A DNA stretch of 64,000 nt. Source: Bacteroidota bacterium. GTDB lineage: Bacteria; Bacteroidota; Bacteroidia; AKYH767-A; OLB10. The stretch is taken from NCBI GenBank assembly GCA_016717325.1, contig JADKFV010000014.1, positions 1 through 64,000 on the forward strand. The letters run 5' to 3'. The notes below the pieces were generated by a model. The model was not told the origin of the DNA. It ran no database searches and worked only from the letters and a program-made list of their open reading frames with translations. The position numbers were made by a program, and so were the translations under genes. Of the stretch, positions 59,601-64,000 are shown in pieces (position 1 is the first letter of the stretch; each line of letters opens with the position of its first letter).

Positions 59601-59785
59601 GTGGACTCAATGAAAAAAGTGTTTTGCAATTGATTGACATTACTGGCAATATCATTTATACAATAGAGATAGCAAAAGGCTCAATCAATAAAAACATTCA
59701 ATGCGATTTTTTAGCTAAGGGTGTTTATCATATCTGTGTTTTTAATTCATCTTCAATTTCATCTAAACGCTTAATAATTAATTGA
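56650..59785 (+). CDS. Secreted clan GH-A-like glycoside hydrolase with T9SS domain, frame broken once
   Basis: About 1045 residues. A signal peptide (MKNKLYIFKFLCVALICLSHLCEAQ) is followed by a region with ARVDFTSSTEVHLTDGFHAG, then a TIM-barrel-like domain starting KRYLKFDNGEPFFGLGLCNAD. Catalytic residues expected of clan GH-A are present: the acid/base in VFETFNEIDG (Glu at 58262) and the nucleophile in QFGEGSSF (Glu at 58712), with DVHTYSGWHAV between them. After the barrel come a beta domain and a T9SS type A sorting domain (LKPNPSNGNVEISF ... KGVYHICVFN). The frame slips in the A-run 58122-58128 (one extra A; restores EPKNILPDNNGPGGG). The substrate cannot be read from the sequence. 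Confidence 0.78.
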
Positions 59786-59786
59786 A

Positions 59787-61414
59787 ATGAAAACGATTAA
59801 AATTATAGGTTGCTTTTTAGTTTTGCTCTATATGAATTCGTCAAAGGCACAATCCTTCCGAACTATTATGGAAGGGAACCTTGCACATCACAGTTTGATT
59901 GAATATAAAAGCGGTTCTATTGTATTGGCAGCGGATCTTTTTATTAAGTTTAGCAAGTCAGGAATTCCATTGAGCGTAAAAGGTTATTATGAGCCATCGG
60001 TAAATTCTATTAATTCTTATAATACTTGGATAAACTATTCTTCCGCAGGCAATACATTCCACCTTTCTCAATATTACGATAGTTGCATAAATCAAGTAAG
60101 TGCAAAATCTCTATTGTGCCACGTGGATTCGAATGGCAGTTTGATAAAAACAAATATTACGTATTAAATGGTACATGTTGTTATGTAAGTAACAAATTTA
60201 ATATGTTGAAAAATGAAAATATTTTACTCTATGGGCTTGGCTATAAAAGTAATCCAAATTTAACACCATGCGCATATCGCGATGCTCCGTTTGCCTTATG
60301 TTTAGATAGCACCTTAGAAAATATTGTTTATGCAAAATATTTTAACCGCATGGGCAATAGTGCCTTTGCTTGTGAGGTAGAAAATGGCAGCGTAATGCTT
60401 GGTTTAAATTTAGATACCATAGGCCCCTGCCTCGCACAATTAGATAGTGCTGGAAATATATTATCGTGCCGAAGTTACATGAAAGGGCATGGCCCGTCTA
60501 TGGATGCCGTTTCAAATGCAGACGGAAGTATCATGGTTACCGGATATACAGATACTATTGCCTGGGGTTTGGGGCCATTTCCCTCTTGGTTTTATACAAA
60601 ACTATTGCTAATGAAAATTGATAGCGGTGGTGCTGTGTTATGGAGCAAAGGTTATGATGATACGCACCCATATCATTTTGTAATAAAGCGTCCAGCCATC
60701 ATTCAAAAAACTTATGATGGTAACTACATGCTTGGCGCAACAAAAATTACTTCGAACACAATGGTATCGGAAACAGCCTATTTGCTTAAAGTAAATACAA
60801 ATGGTGATTTGTTGTGGCACAATGGATTTGGCCTTCCAAGTGTTGCAGGGCCTCGTACAACAGAATTGTATAACTTTATTCCCACACATGATAGTTGCTA
60901 TTTAATAACAGGCAATTTTCTTGGCGGCAATAGTTGGACTTGGGGCGGTTCGTTTTTATACAAAACCGATACAAGCGGCACTACCCCATGCGGTGGTAAT
61001 TTTGTTGAGCCAATTACTACCACACCTTTATTTTATAGTGATAGCCTCATTACGCTCGGCAGTATAGATGGTGCAACAGTTCAAGATGCTTATGTAATTG
61101 ATACCGTAGGCGGGCCACTCAATACAATGGACGATTGTATTTTGCTATCAACCAACAATGAAACTACAAATACTTACCACGCACCTGCATTTCCCAATCC
61201 TACAAATGGAGAGGTTACAGTGCCATCGAGTAAAATATTTGAGCGCGATAGTTATGTAACCGTGTACGATAGCACCGGCCGAATAATTATACAATATGGC
61301 ATTGCCGGCAAGCAAACATTAATGTTCAACTTATCGAAATTCGGCAGCGGCCTGTACCTGATAAAAATAAACGAGCAAGGGAAGATTAGAACAGAGCAAG
61401 TGGTGGTGGAGTGA
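59787..61414 (+). CDS. Secreted propeller-like protein with T9SS sorting domain, frame broken once
   Basis: About 543 residues, starting one base after the preceding stop. A signal peptide (MKTIKIIGCFLVLLYMNSSKAQ) precedes a propeller of diverged repeats with DSAGNILSCRSYM, DGSIMVTGYTDT, KIDSGGAVLWSKGY and KVNTNGDLLWHNGF, which is the same blade type as in the 180-bp-repeat protein at 6.6 kb. A T9SS type A domain ends it (PNPTNGEVTVPSSK ... FGSGLYLIKINEQGK). The frame slips at the A-run 60146-60150 (one missing A; restores GSLIKNKYYVLNGTC). Confidence 0.78.
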
Positions 61415-61522
61415 GTTGTTTTGTAGGTATAACAGTGGTTATATACGCTGAGACAAAACAAAAATGAAAGTAGCAAAATAACCGGAATAAACATGGCCCA
61501 GGGTTATCAAAAAAAATACGCC

Positions 61523-63097
61523 CTATGCATCAAAATACCTCTTCACCGCATCGGCACACCGCTCGCCATCTATGGCGGCACTTACTATTCCTCCGGCATA
61601 TCCTGCGCCTTCGGCACAGGGGAACAAGCCTTGTAGGCTCGTGTGCATCAGTGTTTCGGCATGGCGTGGTATGCGAACGGGCGATGATGTACGCGATTCT
61701 GTGGCTACCAATACGGCTTCGCTTGTAATGTAAGAGGGCATTTTTTTTCCAAATACTTTTAATCCTTCTTTCAATGCATTTGTAATTTGTGTTGGGAAAA
61801 TATTTTTCAAATCCACACTTGTTATGCCGGGTATGTAACTGCAAACCGGCAAGGTTGAAGAATGTTTATCGTTCAAAAAATCGGTGAGGCGTTGTGCAGG
61901 TGCAGTGAGATTGTTGCCACCGGCAATATAACTTTGCTGTTCAATATGTTTTTGAAAATTCAAAGCGCGCAATTCACCGTGATGTGCAAAATCCTTCAAA
62001 TCTTCTTCCATAATATTTACAACCATGCCCGAATTGGCAAAAGGATTATTTCTGCGCGAAGGCGACCAACCATTTACAACCAACTCGCCCGGTGCTGTAG
62101 CTGCGGGAGCAATGATGCCACCCGGGCACATGCAAAATGAATAGGTGCCACGATTATTATTATCGGTATAAGCCAATGAATATGCTGCAGGCGGCAAATT
62201 TTCGGGACGCACTTCACAATGATATTGCACACTGTCAATTATATGTTGAGGATGTTCAATACGCACACCAAGTGCAAAGAGTTTACATTCTATATCGTAA
62301 CGATTGTCGTAAAAATGTTGATATACATCGCGTGCCGAGTGGCCTGTGGCAAGTATTACTGCACTGCATTCCAACGTATATGAATGTTGAGATAGAACAT
62401 CTGTTAATTGTACAGCGCTTATTGTATTCCCATTTTTCGCAAAACCGGTAAACTGTGTATTGAAAATAAATTCGCCTCCACAAGCCAGTATTTTATCGCG
62501 CATGGTTTCTATTATTTGCGGTAATTTATTGGTGCCAATATGCGGATGCGTTTCGATGAGAATGTTTTCGTTTGCCCCACACTCTACCAACGTATACAGT
62601 ATACGTTGCACATTACCACGCTTGGTGGAGCGGGTATATAATTTACCATCGGAATAAGTGCCGGCACCACCTTCGCCAAAGCAATAATTACTATCGGGAT
62701 TTATAATGCGCTGTTTGTTTATGGCTGCAAGATCGCGCCTGCGGTCGCGTACCGTTTTGCCGCGTTCAATTATTATGGGCTTAAAATTTAGTTCGATTAA
62801 TTGTATGGCAGCAAATAAACCTGCCGGGCCGGCACCAATTATGGCAACAGGTTTGGCATTGCTTACATTTTGCCACTTTCTTTTTTCGAAATTGGGAGGG
62901 GCCAACTCACCATTCAAAACATATTCAACAAGAAAAACCAACTTGATATTTTTGGAACGGGCATCGAGTGATTTTTTTATAATACGAAATTGCAGTTCGT
63001 CACTTGCTGATACTTGAAGCTTTTTACGAAGTTCTTTTTCAAGTGCTGTATCGCTGACCCCTTCTGCAGATGGCAATGCGATTTCGATGGTTGGCAT
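61523..63097 (-). CDS. FAD-dependent dehydrogenase (COG2509 type)
   Basis: A 524-residue flavoprotein of the uncharacterised FAD-dependent dehydrogenase group (COG2509). An N-terminal domain of about 85 residues precedes the dinucleotide site VAIIGAGPAGLFAAIQLIE (GxGxxG near residue 90). Then come RGKTVRDRRRDLAAINK, GEGGAGTYSDGKLYTR, a second FAD contact VILATGHSARDVYQ, SFCMCPGGIIAPAA, and the C-terminal PCAEGAGYAGGIVSAAIDGERCA that covers the flavin. The frame is intact and the length typical. The substrate is unknown. It lies ten bases after porT on the same strand. Confidence 0.9.
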   Translation of the reverse strand: MPTIEIALPSAEGVSDTALEKELRKKLQVSASDELQFRIIKKSLDARSKNIKLVFLVEYVLNGELAPPNFEKRKWQNVSNAKPVAIIGAGPAGLFAAIQLIELNFKPIIIERGKTVRDRRRDLAAINKQRIINPDSNYCFGEGGAGTYSDGKLYTRSTKRGNVQRILYTLVECGANENILIETHPHIGTNKLPQIIETMRDKILACGGEFIFNTQFTGFAKNGNTISAVQLTDVLSQHSYTLECSAVILATGHSARDVYQHFYDNRYDIECKLFALGVRIEHPQHIIDSVQYHCEVRPENLPPAAYSLAYTDNNNRGTYSFCMCPGGIIAPAATAPGELVVNGWSPSRRNNPFANSGMVVNIMEEDLKDFAHHGELRALNFQKHIEQQSYIAGGNNLTAPAQRLTDFLNDKHSSTLPVCSYIPGITSVDLKNIFPTQITNALKEGLKVFGKKMPSYITSEAVLVATESRTSSPVRIPRHAETLMHTSLQGLFPCAEGAGYAGGIVSAAIDGERCADAVKRYFDA

Positions 63098-63106
63098 TTT
63101 TATTTT

Positions 63107-63823
63107 TTATTCAAATGTGATGGAGAAAGTAAAAATTTTTGAACGTAATGCGCCAAGTGATCGGGCATAGATGGTTTCATCGGCAACTTTCAAATTGGGA
63201 ATACCATTGAACATGCGCACCTCGGGCGAAAATTTAAACATCTCCATATAAAAATCGAAGCCCACACCAATGCTGTAGCCATAGTCGTTGCGTTTAAGTT
63301 TTACAAAATCTTTATCCTTATTGCGCACTTTGGCCTGCGATACCATGTCGATATTATATTCTACACCGGCTAACACGTATGCACGAAAATTATTTACCCG
63401 CTCACTCTTGAATTTTAAAAAAACCGGCAATTGCAAAAATGTGGATTCAATTTCTTTTTTGGTTTCTTCTCCTTTTACATTGTTGTCGTAAAAAGTATAA
63501 ATAAGATCGCGTTGTGCAAACGATAATCCGGGCAAAAAACGCAAATCGAAATATTCGCCCAGGTGCAAATCGCTTACTATACTTAAATTAAATCCTGTTT
63601 GTTTTATATTATCGAGAATATAAAGCGAGTCGAAGTTTTGAAAATTACCCACCTTCACTACTTTAAAATCGGACGTATTAACTGCCAAGGAGAAACCAAA
63701 ATGAAATTTCTGCCTGTCATATTTTGGAAGGTTTTCTATTTTTTGATATTGGGCATGCGCATTTACACACAACAAACACAATATTGTGAAAATGACGATT
63801 TGTATTTTTTTTACCGGACTCAT
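63107..63823 (-). CDS. porT: PorT family outer-membrane protein (T9SS)
   Basis: A 238-residue outer-membrane barrel. It has a signal peptide (KKIQIVIFTILCLLCVNAHAQ) and beta-barrel features: GFSLAVNTSDFKVV, LRFLPGLSFAQRDLIYTF, STFLQLPVFLKFKSERVNNFRAYVLAGVEYNIDM and a last strand ending in an aromatic-rich segment (TFSITFE). PorT is needed for T9SS assembly in Porphyromonas and Flavobacterium. The neighbour upstream is ubiE, an order (ubiE-porT) that is common in Bacteroidota and supports the call. Confidence 0.88.
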   Translation of the reverse strand: MSPVKKIQIVIFTILCLLCVNAHAQYQKIENLPKYDRQKFHFGFSLAVNTSDFKVVKVGNFQNFDSLYILDNIKQTGFNLSIVSDLHLGEYFDLRFLPGLSFAQRDLIYTFYDNNVKGEETKKEIESTFLQLPVFLKFKSERVNNFRAYVLAGVEYNIDMVSQAKVRNKDKDFVKLKRNDYGYSIGVGFDFYMEMFKFSPEVRMFNGIPNLKVADETIYARSLGALRSKIFTFSITFE

Positions 63824-63838
63824 TGCTGCAAAGGTGGA

Positions 63839-64000
63839 CTATTTTTTCGCTTTATAAATATTTACAATACCGAACGACAATTTTTTGTAGAAAGTATCTT
63901 TGAAACCGGCCTTCGACAACTCTTCGAGAAATTTGTGCCCACTGGGAAACTTATCGATAGAGGCTGGCAGATAGGTATATGCTGCTTTATCTTTCGAAAT
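63839..64000 (-). CDS. ubiE: Demethylmenaquinone methyltransferase, C-terminal part
   Basis: The last 53 codons of ubiE run off the right edge; the stop is at 63839-63841 on the + strand. The visible end reads ISKDKAAYTYLPASIDKFP, then FLEELSKAGFKDTFYKKLSFGIVNIYKAKK, which is the standard C-terminus of UbiE/MenG methyltransferases (YTYLPxS, GF, IVxIYxxxK). The enzyme makes menaquinone from demethylmenaquinone, matching the UbiD-like protein earlier in the window. It lies 15 bases ahead of porT. Confidence 0.88.
   Translation of the reverse strand: MSKDKAAYTYLPASIDKFPSGHKFLEELSKAGFKDTFYKKLSFGIVNIYKAKK

Noticed and set aside
2223..61414. Programmed ribosomal frameshifting as the cause of the split genes
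   Set aside because: The slips occur in many unrelated families that are not known to use it, in both directions, at short runs without conserved slippery heptamers or a following structure. Run-length error is simpler.

Overview
This is low-GC chromosomal DNA from a member of the Bacteroidota, probably free-living or host-associated but not further placed. The markers are type IX secretion (T9SS) components (PorT at 63.1-63.8 kb and a T9SS plug/DUF5103 protein at 4.1-5.5 kb), five secreted proteins with T9SS-style C-terminal sorting domains, a TonB-dependent receptor with a carboxypeptidase-like N-terminal domain, -7 boxes of the Bacteroidota type TAnnTTTG, and no clear Shine-Dalgarno sequences. 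I saw no rRNA, tRNA, transposase, integrase, phage genes or CRISPR array.

Layout. 0-6 kb: end of feoB, a small lipoprotein, a thioredoxin-like lipoprotein, an ABC-F ATPase overlapping the T9SS plug gene, then apaG. 6-10.3 kb: a secreted propeller protein with exact 180-bp internal repeats, set between two copies of a palindrome-rich intergenic repeat island. 10.3-16 kb: small heat-shock protein, a methyltransferase, a TonB-dependent receptor and a UbiD-family decarboxylase. 16.3-22.4 kb: the cell-elongation operon mreB-mreC-mreD-mrdA(PBP2)-rodA, with a 35-bp tandem repeat array between mreB and mreC. 22.7-33.6 kb: a surface-glycan region with an MBOAT O-acyltransferase and its SGNH-like partner, a polytopic membrane protein, an FkbM methyltransferase, a WecE-type sugar aminotransferase, a WbqC-like protein, a GT2 glycosyltransferase, methyltransferases and an unusual ATP-grasp/HAD fusion. 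33.7-40 kb: a cyclase remnant, a DUF4407 membrane protein, an IGHMBP2-type helicase and glmS. 40.4-48 kb: two large T9SS cargo proteins, a small secreted protein and a 120-bp tandem repeat. 48.2-54.7 kb: M1 peptidase, DivIC-like protein, GT87-type membrane glycosyltransferase, class I aminotransferase and sucD. 54.9-61.4 kb: three consecutive secreted proteins, one with the catalytic residues of a clan GH-A glycosidase. 61.5-64 kb: an FAD-dependent dehydrogenase, porT and the 3' end of ubiE.

Two themes link the genes. First, T9SS machinery and its cargo share the window. Second, the cell envelope is heavily represented: elongasome, glmS for UDP-GlcNAc precursor, and a glycan-decoration locus whose central + strand genes overlap by ATGA and so are probably translationally coupled. 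The most interesting candidate for something undescribed is the WecE / WbqC / GT2 / methyltransferase / ATP-grasp-HAD cassette at 27.5-32.7 kb.

A caution for any reader: at least 14 single- or double-base indels break nine otherwise well-conserved genes, nearly all inside short homopolymers. That pattern looks like consensus sequencing error more than gene decay. I therefore describe these genes across the break and give the break positions. The M1 peptidase also has an in-frame stop, and the cyclase at 33.7 kb lacks half its catalytic domain, so those two are better candidates for real decay.
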